A stretch of DNA of 50,086 nucleotides from JBBIQS01 sp037442205 (lineage in GTDB: Bacteria > Myxococcota > Myxococcia > Myxococcales > UBA5297). This document shows, in pieces, positions 23,598 to 31,755 of this stretch; position 1 is the first letter of the stretch; each line of letters begins with the position of its first letter. The notes under the pieces are model-generated. The model did not search any database, was not told where the DNA came from, and worked only from the letters and a program-made list of their open reading frames with translations. The stretch spans positions 1-50,086 of the forward strand of contig JBBIQS010000059.1 of assembly GCA_037442205.1 (NCBI GenBank), in the 5' to 3' direction. A program made the position numbers and the translations under genes.

Positions 23598-24172
23598 CCG
23601 GCCCGCTGCTGATCGCCGTCGGCTACTTGCTCGGCTCCATCCCCTTCGGCCTGGTCCTGGGAAAGCTCTTCGCCGGGGTGGACGTGCGCACCCAGGGAAG
23701 CGGCAATATCGGCGCCACCAACGTCGCGCGCACCGTCGGCAAGAAGGCGGGAGTGGTGGTGCTGCTGCTCGACGTGGGCAAGGGCGCCTTGGCGGCCTGG
23801 CTGGCGCTGCGCTTCGCGAGCGATCCCTGGATGCAGGCGGCCATCGGCGGCGCGGCCATCGCCGGACACATCTTCCCGATCTGGCTCAAGTTCCGCGGCG
23901 GCAAGGGAGTGGCGACCGCGGTCGGGGTGTTCGCGGTCCTCATTCCCTGGTCGGCGCTCGTCGGCACGGTGGCCTTCGCGCTGGTGGTCGCGGTCAGCCG
24001 GATCGTCTCGCTGGCGTCGCTGGTCGGGACCACCGCGGCACTGGCGGCGACGGTGGCCGTGTATCGAGAGGGCCCGCCGAGCGCGCTGGCTGCCTTCGCA
24101 TTGGCCCTGATCGCGCTGCGCCACCGCGAGAACATCGGGCGGCTGCTGCGCGGGACCGAGAACCGGCTGTAG
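23594..24172 (+). CDS. plsY: Glycerol-3-phosphate acyltransferase PlsY
   Basis: A 192-aa multi-pass inner-membrane enzyme that acylates glycerol-3-phosphate at position 1 using acyl-phosphate, the first step of phospholipid synthesis. Family motifs are intact: GSIPFG, GSGNIGATNVAR, LDVGKGALAAWLAL and GHIFPIWLKFRGGKGVAT. Length matches the family (about 190-210). The start at 23594 overlaps the DUF2752 stop by ATGA, making it the last gene of the operon. PlsX is not in the window. Confidence 0.96.
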   Translation: MTGPLLIAVGYLLGSIPFGLVLGKLFAGVDVRTQGSGNIGATNVARTVGKKAGVVVLLLDVGKGALAAWLALRFASDPWMQAAIGGAAIAGHIFPIWLKFRGGKGVATAVGVFAVLIPWSALVGTVAFALVVAVSRIVSLASLVGTTAALAATVAVYREGPPSALAAFALALIALRHRENIGRLLRGTENRL

Positions 24173-24240
24173 CGGCAGGCCGTGGCGCCCCGACTCGCGG
24201 GCGGTCTACAGTCAGACACCTTCTCTTCGGGACAAGCTCG

Positions 24241-26310
24241 ATGCGAATCAATCGCCTTCTCCTCGCAGCCGCGCTCTCGACGCTGTCGCTCGGCTGCAGC
24301 GCGACGCCCACCTGCCCCAGCGGCAAGATCTTCTGCGACTCGACCTGCATCGATCCGCTGACCGACCGCGCCTGGTGCGGGGCCAGCGGCGACTGCCTCG
24401 ACCTGCGCGGCGGCTCGGCCTGCAAATCCAACGAGACCTGCAAGAACGGCCAGTGCACGCTGATCTGCCCCGACGGCCAGGTGGCCTGCCACGGCAGCTG
24501 CATCGATCCCAGGGCCAGCGCGCAGTACTGCGGCGCCAAGGACGACTGCCGCGGCGCCAACGCCGGCGACTCCTGCCGCGCCGAGGAGTCCTGCCAGGAC
24601 GGCAAGTGCCTGCTCAAGTGCGGAAAAGGGCTGGTCGGCTGCGGCAGCACCTGCATCGACCCGCTCGGCAACGGCGCCTACTGCGGAGCCACCCTCGACT
24701 GCCAGGGCGCCAACGCCGGGGCCACCTGCGCCTTCGGCGAGTGGTGCCGCGGCGGCCACTGCCAGTGCAAGGACGGCTGGGTGCGCTGCGGCGGCAACTG
24801 CATCGACCCGAAGAACAACCCCAACTACTGCGGCGCCAGCGGCAGCTGCTCGGGGACCGAGGCGGGCAAGCAGTGCGGCCCGGGGATGGTGTGCAGCGGC
24901 GGGGTCTGCGCCAAGGACTGCCCGGCCGGCCAGAAGGACTGCGGCGGGAGCTGCGTGGACATCCTCGGCGATCCGCAGCACTGCGGCGGCTGCACCACGG
25001 CCTGCAGCGGGGCCACCGACGGCTGCACCAAGGGCAGCTGCACCTGCGGCACTGGCGGGGCCTGTGCCGCCGGCAGCCGCTGCGTCGGCGGCAACTGCGT
25101 CTGCGACCCGGTCTCCTGCCCCGACGGCTGCTGCCAGGCCGGCGCCTGCCTGACCTCGACCCGCGGCGCCACCGAGTGCGGCAGTGGCGGCGGCGCCTGC
25201 GCGCCATGCGCCGCCCCGTTCGCCGACGCATGCTCGGCCACCGGCAAATGCGTGTGCGGCAACGGCGCCACCGCCTGCGCCGCCGGCTCCTTCTGCGATC
25301 CCACCGGTTGCCTGGCCTGTGACACCGCCGCCCACTGCGGCCCCGGCTGCGCCGCCTGCTCCGGGGCGACCCCGGTGTGCAAGACCGGCGGCAGCAGCTG
25401 CGTCGCCTGCAACGCCGAGACGGATTGCGCCGGGGTGGCGTCCTGCGCGGCGACCGGCTGCGCCTGCAGCAACAACGCCTGCGTCCCCAAGAAGACCAGC
25501 GGGCAGTGCACCCAGGCCGCGGAGTGCGTCAACGGCCTGTGCGTGGACGGCTACTGCTGCAACACCGCCTGCACCGGGCTGTGCCTGAGCTGCGCGGTGG
25601 CCGGGCTGGAGGGCACCTGCTCGCCGATCCCCAAGGGCACCGATCCCGCCAACGAGTGCGCCGGCACCGGGACCTGCGGCGGCACCTGCGACGGCGCCGG
25701 GGCCTGCCAGTTCCCGCCCACCACCGTCTCCTGCGGCAGCTGCAAGCGCTGTGACGGCCTGGGGGCCTGCGCCAACGCCGCCGATGGGACCAATCCCAAC
25801 AACGACTGCGGCACCGGATCCTGCAGCGGAACCTGCCTGGCGGGCGCCTGCAGCTATCCAGCGAGCACCGTCTCCTGCGGCACCTGCAAGCGCTGCGACG
25901 GCGCCGGGGTCTGCGGCAACGTGAAGGCCGGGACCGACCCCGACAAAGCCTGCCTGCTTTGCCAGGCGTGCGACGCCTCGGGCGCCTGCGCGAATTTGGG
26001 AGCGGGCGTCCAGGCGCTCAGCGGCTGCGCCGCCGGCGCGGCCTCGACCTGCGGGCTCGACGGCACCTGCGACGGCTTGGGGGCCTGCCGCAAGTGGCCC
26101 TCCGGGACCCAGTGCCTGGCGGCGAGCTGCGCCAGCGCCCTCGAGGTTCCCGCCCACACCTGCGACGGCGCCGGCGTCTGCCAGACTCCGACCAGCATCT
26201 CCTGCGTGGTCTACCAGTGCGCGGGGACGGCGTGCGGGACCCGCTGCGCCTCGAGCACCGACTGCGTGGCGCCGGCGACCTGCGACCTGGTCACCAGTAC
26301 CTGCAAGTAG
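24241..26310 (+). CDS. Very Cys-rich repeat lipoprotein
   Basis: A 689-aa protein. The signal peptide MRINRLLLAAALSTLSLGC ends in an LSLGC lipobox. About residues 25-260 repeat a module of roughly 55 residues (CPxGxxxCxxxCIDPxxxxxYCGAxxDC), seen five times. Later parts carry CGTCKRCDGAGVCGN-type units (TVSCGxCKRCDGxGxC, three copies). Cysteine makes up roughly one residue in seven, so it must be exported and disulfide-bonded. It resembles the Cys-rich lipoproteins at 1-1505 in composition but not in module. A structural or adhesive surface role is likely. Confidence 0.85.
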   Translation: MRINRLLLAAALSTLSLGCSATPTCPSGKIFCDSTCIDPLTDRAWCGASGDCLDLRGGSACKSNETCKNGQCTLICPDGQVACHGSCIDPRASAQYCGAKDDCRGANAGDSCRAEESCQDGKCLLKCGKGLVGCGSTCIDPLGNGAYCGATLDCQGANAGATCAFGEWCRGGHCQCKDGWVRCGGNCIDPKNNPNYCGASGSCSGTEAGKQCGPGMVCSGGVCAKDCPAGQKDCGGSCVDILGDPQHCGGCTTACSGATDGCTKGSCTCGTGGACAAGSRCVGGNCVCDPVSCPDGCCQAGACLTSTRGATECGSGGGACAPCAAPFADACSATGKCVCGNGATACAAGSFCDPTGCLACDTAAHCGPGCAACSGATPVCKTGGSSCVACNAETDCAGVASCAATGCACSNNACVPKKTSGQCTQAAECVNGLCVDGYCCNTACTGLCLSCAVAGLEGTCSPIPKGTDPANECAGTGTCGGTCDGAGACQFPPTTVSCGSCKRCDGLGACANAADGTNPNNDCGTGSCSGTCLAGACSYPASTVSCGTCKRCDGAGVCGNVKAGTDPDKACLLCQACDASGACANLGAGVQALSGCAAGAASTCGLDGTCDGLGACRKWPSGTQCLAASCASALEVPAHTCDGAGVCQTPTSISCVVYQCAGTACGTRCASSTDCVAPATCDLVTSTCK

Positions 26311-26342
26311 GGAGCAGACCGCAGGCGAGAATCCGCGAAGCG

Positions 26343-27215
26343 CTACAGCACGCCCTTCAGCGCGGCCACGATCATCCGCGCCGCCGGGGACTTGTTGAGG
26401 GTGAAGAAGTGGATCTGCCGCACCCCGCGGTTGATCAGCTCCATGCACTGCACGGTGGCGTGGGCCACGCCGAGCTGCATGATGGCCGCCGGATCGCTGG
26501 CGCGCCGCTCGAGCTCCAGCCGCAGCCGCATCGGGATGGTGGCCCCGCACATGCGGGTGAAGCGGTCCACCTGCTCCAGGTTGGTGATCGGCATGATCCC
26601 CGGGACGATGGGGACGTTGATCCCGGCGCGGCGGGCGCGCTCGACGAAGTCGAAGTAGAAGGCGTTGTCGAAGAAGAGCTGGGTGACGACGAAGTCGGCG
26701 CCGGCGTCGACCTTGCGCTTGAGGTTGGCGAGGTCCTCGTCGCGGGAGCTGGTCTCGGGGTGGCCCTCGGGGTAGGCGGCCACGCCCAGGCAGAAGTTGT
26801 AGCGGCGCTCCTTGATGAACGTGACCAGCTCGTTGGCGTAGCGCAGGCCGTCGGGAGGGCTGGGCTTGAAGGGCTCGCCCACCGGCGGGTCGCCGCGCAG
26901 CGCCAGCACGTTCTCGATCCCGTCGGCCTGCAGGCGGTCGAGCAGCTCGGAGAGCTCGGCGCGGGAGTGGCCGGTGCAGGTGAGGTGGGCCATCGCCTCG
27001 ACGCCGGTGATGCGGCGGATGCGGGTCACCAGCTCTACCGTGCGGTCGCGGCTCTTGCCGCCGGCGCCGTAGGTCACCGAGACGAAGCCGGGATCGAGGG
27101 TGGTCAGCTCGCCGATGGTCTGGAACAGGGCGTCGGTGCCCTTGTCGTCCTTGGGCGGGAAGAACTCGAAGGAAAAGCAGTGCTTGGACTGCGCCAGCCG
27201 GTCGCTGATCCGCAT
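26343..27215 (-). CDS. metF: 5,10-methylenetetrahydrofolate reductase
   Basis: A 290-aa TIM-barrel flavoprotein reducing methylene-THF to methyl-THF for methionine synthesis. Family motifs: SFEFFPPKDD, VSVTYGAGG, AHLTCTGHS, ALRGDPP, VTQLFFDN, PGIMPI and IHFFTLN. Length equals the E. coli enzyme. It supplies the methyl donor used by corrinoid methyltransferases, which is notable given the corrinoid operon about 9 kb away, though nothing links them directly. No strong RBS is seen upstream of the ATG. Confidence 0.96.
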   Translation of the reverse strand: MRISDRLAQSKHCFSFEFFPPKDDKGTDALFQTIGELTTLDPGFVSVTYGAGGKSRDRTVELVTRIRRITGVEAMAHLTCTGHSRAELSELLDRLQADGIENVLALRGDPPVGEPFKPSPPDGLRYANELVTFIKERRYNFCLGVAAYPEGHPETSSRDEDLANLKRKVDAGADFVVTQLFFDNAFYFDFVERARRAGINVPIVPGIMPITNLEQVDRFTRMCGATIPMRLRLELERRASDPAAIMQLGVAHATVQCMELINRGVRQIHFFTLNKSPAARMIVAALKGVL

Positions 27216-27357
27216 GATGGGGAGCTTGTAACATCCGCCACACTGTCGCGCGAGAATCAGTCGCCGCGGGCTGCCTGCGGGGCGAGCGAGCGAGCGGCGA
27301 TTTGAGGGGCGGCGGGAAGGGTGCTATCGACAGCGGAACTGCGGACGGAGGACTGCC

Positions 27358-27960
27358 ATGGGCGGCAAGAAGACGGCGATCTTGGCGGGAGCACTGGCGA
27401 TTCTGGCACTGGGCTGCGACCCCAAGCCGGACTTCATCGAGATGGACCCCAAGGAGCACGCCTTCAAGCGGCCGGGCGAGGATCTGTGGTGGGGGATCGT
27501 GGCCAAGACGCGGCAGGGGAAGGTGCTGACCAAGCAGAAGGGGAAGGCGGTCTGGTCGTCGAGCGACGAGAAGGTGGTGACGGTGGAGGCGGCCACCGGC
27601 AAGGTGAAGGCGGTGGGGCCGGGGAGCGCGATGGTGCGGGCCAAGCTGGGGACGCTGACCGCCGAGGCGCCGGTGGAGGTGCTGGCGGTGGGCAAGGTGA
27701 CGGTGGAGCCGACCGAGCTGAAGCTGGACGCGCGCGGGGACCCGCAGGAGCTGAAGATGGAGGTCTTCGACACCCGCGGCCGGCCGCTGAAGGACCGGCT
27801 GCCGATCGCCCGCTGCCGGAACGAGGAGGTCTGCCGGACCGCGGGGAGCGAGGTGCACCCGGTGGACCCGGGGCAGACCAAGATCGTGGTCAGCTCCGAG
27901 GGAGTGGAGACCGAGGTCCAGGTGACGGTGGCCAAGGGCAAGAGCACGCCCAAGGACTAG
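27358..27960 (+). CDS. Lipoprotein with BIG2 Ig-like domain
   Basis: A 200-aa predicted lipoprotein. The signal peptide MGGKKTAILAGALAILALGC has an LALGC lipobox. About residues 30-110 match a bacterial Ig-like (BIG2) domain: AVWSSSDEKVVTVEAATG then KVKAVGPGSAMVRAKLG. A second similar beta domain follows from about 115 (VTVEPTELKLDARGDPQELK). A good GGAGG precedes ATG. Probably a periplasmic or surface structural protein. It lies just upstream of the tRNA pair. Confidence 0.85.
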   Translation: MGGKKTAILAGALAILALGCDPKPDFIEMDPKEHAFKRPGEDLWWGIVAKTRQGKVLTKQKGKAVWSSSDEKVVTVEAATGKVKAVGPGSAMVRAKLGTLTAEAPVEVLAVGKVTVEPTELKLDARGDPQELKMEVFDTRGRPLKDRLPIARCRNEEVCRTAGSEVHPVDPGQTKIVVSSEGVETEVQVTVAKGKSTPKD

Positions 27961-27968
27961 CTCCCGAG

Positions 27969-27997
27969 TTGACAGGAGCGAAGAGGCGCTGTACTCC
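27969..27997 (+). promoter_or_regulatory. Sigma70-type promoter for the tRNA pair
   Basis: TTGACA at 27969-27974, a 17-base spacer, and TACTCC at 27992-27997. The predicted start of transcription, about 28004, is just upstream of tRNA-Lys at 28008. Position and spacing are good; the -10 box is a weak match. Confidence 0.6.
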
Positions 27998-28007
27998 CCC
28001 ACCCGCC

Positions 28008-28080
<73 letters not shown>

Positions 28081-28117
28081 TAGCGGCCGGATGCTCGGCC
28101 TCGTAGCTGTCGTAGAC

Positions 28118-28190
28118 GTCCCCATCGTCCAGAGGCCCAGGACGCTGGCCTTTCAAGCCGGTAACAGGGGTTCGAATCCCCTTGGGGACA
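28118..28190 (+). tRNA. tRNA-Glu (anticodon TTC)
   Basis: A 73-base cloverleaf: acceptor GTCCCCA pairs with TGGGGAC, anticodon loop CTTTCAA (TTC, Glu) on a CTGGC/GCCGG stem, and T arm AGGGG-TTCGAAT-CCCCT. The discriminator is A and CCA is not encoded. An integrase gene starts reading towards it 53 bases downstream, so its 3' end is the likely integration site of the element to the right. The gene appears intact. Confidence 0.95.
28171..28190. other. Candidate att core in tRNA-Glu 3' end
   Basis: Tyrosine integrases of this kind usually recombine within the 3' half of a tRNA gene, and the integrase here lies directly beside tRNA-Glu. The last ~20 bases of the tRNA are therefore the expected att core. 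No second copy was found in the window by eye, so the other junction should lie to the right of 50086. Confidence 0.4.
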
Positions 28191-28195
28191 AAGGC

Positions 28196-28236
28196 AAGCC
28201 CTCAGAATCCCTGCGGATTCTGGGGGCTTCGTCTTT
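28196..28236 (+). terminator. Hairpin terminator after tRNA-Glu
   Basis: A 15-bp stem (28196-28210 with 28215-28229, one T-G pair) around a CTGC loop is followed by CGTCTTT. It lies six bases after tRNA-Glu and just beyond the integrase stop on the other strand, so it may end transcription from both sides. Confidence 0.75.
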
Positions 28237-28243
28237 GTTGCCG

Positions 28244-29380
28244 TCAGGTTGCCATTGGTTCGCTCTCCGGCTCCCGTCCGGCGGTGCCCTGGACCTTCGC
28301 CGCGTCGCCGTCCAGCACGGCGATGTAGCCCGCCGCTCCGCCGGGGGCGAGGTGGGCATAGCGCATCGTCATCGCGATGGTGGAGTGCCCCATCCACGCC
28401 TGCACCTGGAGCAGCGGCACGTTCTTCATGATGAGCTGACTAGCGAACGTGTGCCGGAGATCGTGCCAGCGGATCCTCCGGAGGCCGGCGCGGCGGAGCG
28501 CGCCCCAGAGCCTCTCGTGGAGCTGGTCGATCTTGAGCGGCGAGCCATCCGGCCTACAGAAGACCAACTGGCTCTTCAATTGGCGCAGCTTCATCGCCTT
28601 GAGGGCCTTCGCCAACGAAGCTGTCATCGGGACCCGGCGCTCGCGCCCACTCTTGGTCGGGCCGACGACGCCGCCAGTGGAGGAGCGGCGAAAGATGACC
28701 AGGCCGTTGTGCCAGTCAATGTCGCCCCACTCCAGCGCGAGCTGCTCCCCTGCCCTCGCTCCCGTGTGCAGCGGAAACATCAAGAGCGCCAGCTCATCTT
28801 CGGTCCTTGCCGCAGCCATGACCTTCTCCGACTCCTCGGGCGTGAGGAAGTCCCAGGGGCTATCGGTCGTCTTGATCTTGGGGAAGCGCGGGATCGCCTC
28901 GATCACGTCCCACTCGACGGCAGACACCAGGGCGCGACGGAGCGTCGCCCCGACGTTCTTGATCGTCTTCGCGTTCAGCCCCTTCTTCCGCATCTCCGCG
29001 AAGAACTTGTCCAGCACCTCGCCCCTGATCTCATCCAGGCGGCGCTTGCCCAGCAGCGGCTTGAGGTAGCGCGTCAGGTGCGCGTTCTTCTCCTTGATGG
29101 TGGTGTGGCGGTTTCCGGCTGCGGCGGGGTACGTGGGCATCCACCGCTCGTCCACGAACGCCTCGAACGTGGGCACCTCCTTCCTCGGCTTCTTGGGGTT
29201 CAGGAGCGCGTCTCGGAGCTGCCGCTCATACTCCTGTGCTCCGCGCTTCGTCTGGACAGGCGACACTTTCCGAGCACGCTCGACGCGACCGTCGGCGTGC
29301 TGAAAAGCTACGTCAACCATCCAGAACCACCTCTCCGCGCCCGTTTCGGGGTCGCGGCGCTTCTCGCGTCTAACCGTCAT
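28244..29380 (-). CDS. int: Tyrosine-family site-specific integrase
   Basis: A 378-aa integrase. An N-terminal arm-binding region (about 1-65) is followed by a core-binding domain (about 70-170) and the catalytic domain. All active-site residues are present: R209 (TGARAGE), K243 (TKSGRER), H306 and R309 (HDLRHTF), H332 (MGHST) and nucleophile Y341 (MRYAHL). It catalyses integration into and excision from the adjacent tRNA-Glu. The start at 29380 has GAGGAGG 5 bases upstream and overlaps the excisionase stop by ATGA, so the two are translationally coupled. Confidence 0.95.
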   Translation of the reverse strand: MTVRREKRRDPETGAERWFWMVDVAFQHADGRVERARKVSPVQTKRGAQEYERQLRDALLNPKKPRKEVPTFEAFVDERWMPTYPAAAGNRHTTIKEKNAHLTRYLKPLLGKRRLDEIRGEVLDKFFAEMRKKGLNAKTIKNVGATLRRALVSAVEWDVIEAIPRFPKIKTTDSPWDFLTPEESEKVMAAARTEDELALLMFPLHTGARAGEQLALEWGDIDWHNGLVIFRRSSTGGVVGPTKSGRERRVPMTASLAKALKAMKLRQLKSQLVFCRPDGSPLKIDQLHERLWGALRRAGLRRIRWHDLRHTFASQLIMKNVPLLQVQAWMGHSTIAMTMRYAHLAPGGAAGYIAVLDGDAAKVQGTAGREPESEPMAT

Positions 29381-29625
29381 CGAGACCTCCTCGACGGCGG
29401 GACGCGACCTTGGCTCAGCCAATCTAGCAGCACCGACCGACACAGCCGGATGGAGCGTCCGACCCTGATGACGCCAGGCACCTCTTCGCGCCGGATCGCC
29501 TCGTAAAGTGTCTTCCTGTTCACCCGGAGGAGGTCCGCGCCCTCTTCAACGGTCAGCGCCAGAGGTTCGCTTGTGCTGTCCTGCGCCTCACTCTGGACGG
29601 CGGTGTTCTTCTCTGAATTGCCCAT
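29377..29625 (-). CDS. xis: Excisionase/MerR-like HTH protein
   Basis: An 82-aa protein with a helix-turn-helix of the excisionase type: LTVEEGADLLRVNRKTLYEA, then IRREEVPGVIRVGRSIRL and a C-terminal LLDWL. Such proteins bind and bend att DNA to direct excision, or regulate int. It is coupled to the integrase by ATGA. The ATG at 29625 is preferred over an in-frame GTG six codons upstream; neither RBS is strong. Confidence 0.85.
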   Translation of the reverse strand: MGNSEKNTAVQSEAQDSTSEPLALTVEEGADLLRVNRKTLYEAIRREEVPGVIRVGRSIRLCRSVLLDWLSQGRVPPSRRSR

Positions 29626-29845
29626 GCACTTCGCCCGCTTCACCCGCTCAACCCAGGCAGTTCCTGGGGAGCGGGAAGGGGCTGGGGCTCTCAGGCAGGT
29701 CGCGCGGACTCGGCCGGGCTACTGTGCCCCTCGGCTCACAGCCGTGGTGGTCACTGCAAACGGCTGCCTGCTCTTGGCGCTGGGCCGCGACACGATGCGG
29801 GGCACGTAGCGCACTCGGCGGCTACCGCTGTCCTGCGTCCAACTA

Positions 29846-30310
29846 CTACGGCCTCCGGAGACCCATGCTGACCTGGAGCAGCGCGCTGGCCATCTGCTGC
29901 CGGGCCTCCCGCTGAGAGCCGACCTGGATGATCTGGATCGCCAGCACCTGGATCAGGTCCCCTGCCGAGTCCATCAGCGAGCGCAGCCGATGGATCTCGG
30001 CGATGGCCGGCTCCTCTTCAGTGGTCGCAGCATGCGCGTCCACGTCAGCCGTCAACGACTGCTGATCTTCTTCCGCCAGCTTGGAAAGCTTCATCTGCTG
30101 AGCCATCCACTCGCGGTGGGCCTCATCGTTGTAGTCCGGATCGTGGAGCAGGCGGTCATCGGCAGCCAGCGCTTCCTGCTCCTGCGCGTCCAAATCGACG
30201 CTCGGCTGGGCCACAGCCTCGACCTTCTGGACCAGCTTGAGGTGCTCCTCGTGCAACAACGCAATCTTCTTCGTCAACGCCTTGATCTGCTTGCTCGTGT
30301 TCACGTTCAT
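29846..30310 (-). CDS. Small coiled-coil protein of unknown function
   Basis: A 154-aa acidic protein predicted to be almost all helical. Residues 1-35 form a heptad-like segment (SKQIKALTKKIALLHEEHLK). The middle is Asp/Glu/Gln-rich (AQEQEALAADDRLLHDPDYN) and the C-terminus is again helical. No family is recognised. AAGGA lies about 7 bases upstream. Its likely promoter and operator lie at 30465-30514, duplicated in front of another gene of the element at 38826. Confidence 0.6.
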   Translation of the reverse strand: MNVNTSKQIKALTKKIALLHEEHLKLVQKVEAVAQPSVDLDAQEQEALAADDRLLHDPDYNDEAHREWMAQQMKLSKLAEEDQQSLTADVDAHAATTEEEPAIAEIHRLRSLMDSAGDLIQVLAIQIIQVGSQREARQQMASALLQVSMGLRRP

Positions 30311-30464
30311 GCCCTAGTCCTTCACTTGCTCGGAACCCCTGGCGCAACAAAAGGTGCCGCCCCTCACGAGGCCGTGGCAGCGGCTCGGGGGCGGCGGTGC
30401 TGCTCATGTCGGGAAGGGGCGGGTCTGCCAACCAGCCACGCCAGGCAGCCTAGCAGTGCGCCTC

Positions 30465-30497
30465 TTGTGGTATCAAGAATATTTTCTGATACCACAA
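30465..30497. promoter_or_regulatory. Palindromic operator TTGTGGTATCA-N11-TGATACCACAA
   Basis: A perfect 11-base inverted repeat (30465-30475 and 30487-30497) separated by 11 AT-rich bases. The half-site TTGTGGTATCA recurs at 38809-38819 in front of another gene. A related TGTGG-TG-CCACA palindrome is at 30517-30528. The arrangement fits a dimeric repressor, with the nearby XRE protein or the RHH protein at 38429 as candidates. Confidence 0.75.
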
Positions 30498-30514
30498 TCG
30501 CATTCGCTTGTGAG
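30486..30514 (-). promoter_or_regulatory. Leftward promoter inside the operator
   Basis: On the minus strand, CTCACA (30514-30509), 17 bases, then TATCAG (30491-30486). The segment matches the promoter at 38792-38822 at 24 of 31 positions, including an identical 15-base block. It would drive the coiled-coil gene starting at 30310 with a leader of about 170 bases. The -35 box is a weaker match than in the other copy. Confidence 0.5.
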
Positions 30515-30607
30515 AGTGTGGTGCCACAGACAAGAGAACTCGCTGGGCCGTGCTGGCCACTTGGGCTTCCTGGGCCTGCCCGGCTTCCGCTCCATGACCG
30601 TGTTCGC

Positions 30608-30832
30608 TCACACGAGCGCGGCGGCTGTCCCGAGAGCCTGGGCGATGGTGAACACGCTCGACAGGCTCATGTTCTGCCATTCGCGCTCTATGCGCTGGAC
30701 CTGGCGAGTCGCCGTCTCCAGGCAGAGCGCCAGCTCCTCCTGAGTGAGCCCTCGGCGTATTCGCCAGCGCCGCACGTCCGAGTGGACCTGTTGGTGGAAA
30801 TCCACGAGCTTGAGAGGATCGGGCTGGCTCAT
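30608..30832 (-). CDS. XRE-family (Cro/CI-like) regulator
   Basis: A 74-aa DNA-binding protein with an XRE helix-turn-helix: VRRWRIRRGLTQEELALCLE, then TATRQVQRIEREWQNMSLSS and VFTIAQALG. The start at 30832 has GAGGG 8 bases upstream; ATG two codons earlier is too close. Size and type fit a phage/ICE-like repressor. Its gene lies 111 bases from the palindromic operator, making it a candidate ligand of that site. Confidence 0.85.
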   Translation of the reverse strand: MSQPDPLKLVDFHQQVHSDVRRWRIRRGLTQEELALCLETATRQVQRIEREWQNMSLSSVFTIAQALGTAAALV

Positions 30833-30957
30833 GGGCATGTCCCTCTGGCGGCGGTTCCCGCCCACGCCAAGTATGTCGAGAGGACGAACAGCCCCTCCCC
30901 AGTTTCTCGGCTAGCCCGCAGGCTGATCCATTCGAGGAACTGCGAATAGCTCCTCGT

Positions 30958-31608
30958 CTAGCCGACGAACGCGGGGGCTCGCCCACAGTGAGCCAAGTAC
31001 CATTTCTTCTGGCTGGCGCACATGCACGGCCAGATCTGCCTGACCTTCCACTCCGGCATCTCCAGGAGCTGCGACTGCTCCCGGCCTCGCCGGATCTTCA
31101 TCTTGAAGTCGGTCCTGCGGTACGCCACCTGATGGCGGCCGAGACGCCACAGGAGCGTAGAGAGCTGGTTCGGCGTGAAGGCTCCATGGGCTCGGTAGTA
31201 CTCGATGAACGAGACGATCTCGAAGTCCTCATCCTTGGAGGACAACGCCACGAGCGCTGTGATGACACGGCGGGTCTTGGCCTCGGTGATGAGCCTGCTC
31301 CGGTCGGCATCGACACGTCGCGCCGCTGCCTCCTTCCCGAGGCGCTGCCCTTCCTCGATCACCCCGATCTCGAAGCGCTTGATGCACTCGGAGCCGATGA
31401 GGAGCGGGTTGGAGTTGTGCCGGTTGACGATCTCGAACTGGAACCGGATATCAGGGTGATCACAGAGCTGGCAGGTCTCGTCGGGCGCTTCGAGGTCGTA
31501 GGTATTCCCGTGGTACTCCCACTCCGCTAACGCACGCTTCAGGTCCCGCCGCTCGACGCTGACGGGGAAGAGGTTCGCGGCGACACGTCGCAGGTAGGCT
31601 TCATCCAT
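30958..31608 (-). CDS. Zinc-finger-like protein of unknown function
   Basis: A 216-aa protein. About residues 46-80 contain ETCQLCDHPDIRFQFEIVNR followed by LLIGSECIKRF. The CxxC pair plus the GSEC motif looks like a treble-clef zinc site found in several phage and mobile-element proteins that I cannot name. The remainder is charged and helical (LGKEAAARRVDADRSRLITE), and the C-terminus has WPCMCASQKKWYLAHCG with further Cys/His. GGGGGT precedes ATG. Probably nucleic-acid binding. Confidence 0.6.
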   Translation of the reverse strand: MDEAYLRRVAANLFPVSVERRDLKRALAEWEYHGNTYDLEAPDETCQLCDHPDIRFQFEIVNRHNSNPLLIGSECIKRFEIGVIEEGQRLGKEAAARRVDADRSRLITEAKTRRVITALVALSSKDEDFEIVSFIEYYRAHGAFTPNQLSTLLWRLGRHQVAYRRTDFKMKIRRGREQSQLLEMPEWKVRQIWPCMCASQKKWYLAHCGRAPAFVG

Positions 31609-31755
31609 CGGGACCCCCAGCCGCTACTGCTTCCATCCTCGGGCACGACCTGCCGAGGCCAGTAGTCTAGGCTCGTTGTCCGGAGCAGGACAGAGTTGAC
31701 CGCCTCCAGCGAGAGGGCCGGTGGTAGGCTCCCGGCACTGGAGGAGACACCCGCC

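Noticed and set aside
23623..28002. A 1459-codon open frame on the minus strand opposite plsY, the Cys-rich lipoprotein and metF
   Set aside because: It runs antisense through several certain genes and is explained by third-position GC bias; its translation is low-complexity Ala/Gly/Arg without motifs.
30517..30528. TGTGGTGCCACA as an independent operator
   Set aside because: It shares TGTGG/CCACA half-sites with the main operator but the spacing is only two bases and it is not repeated; mentioned with the operator only.
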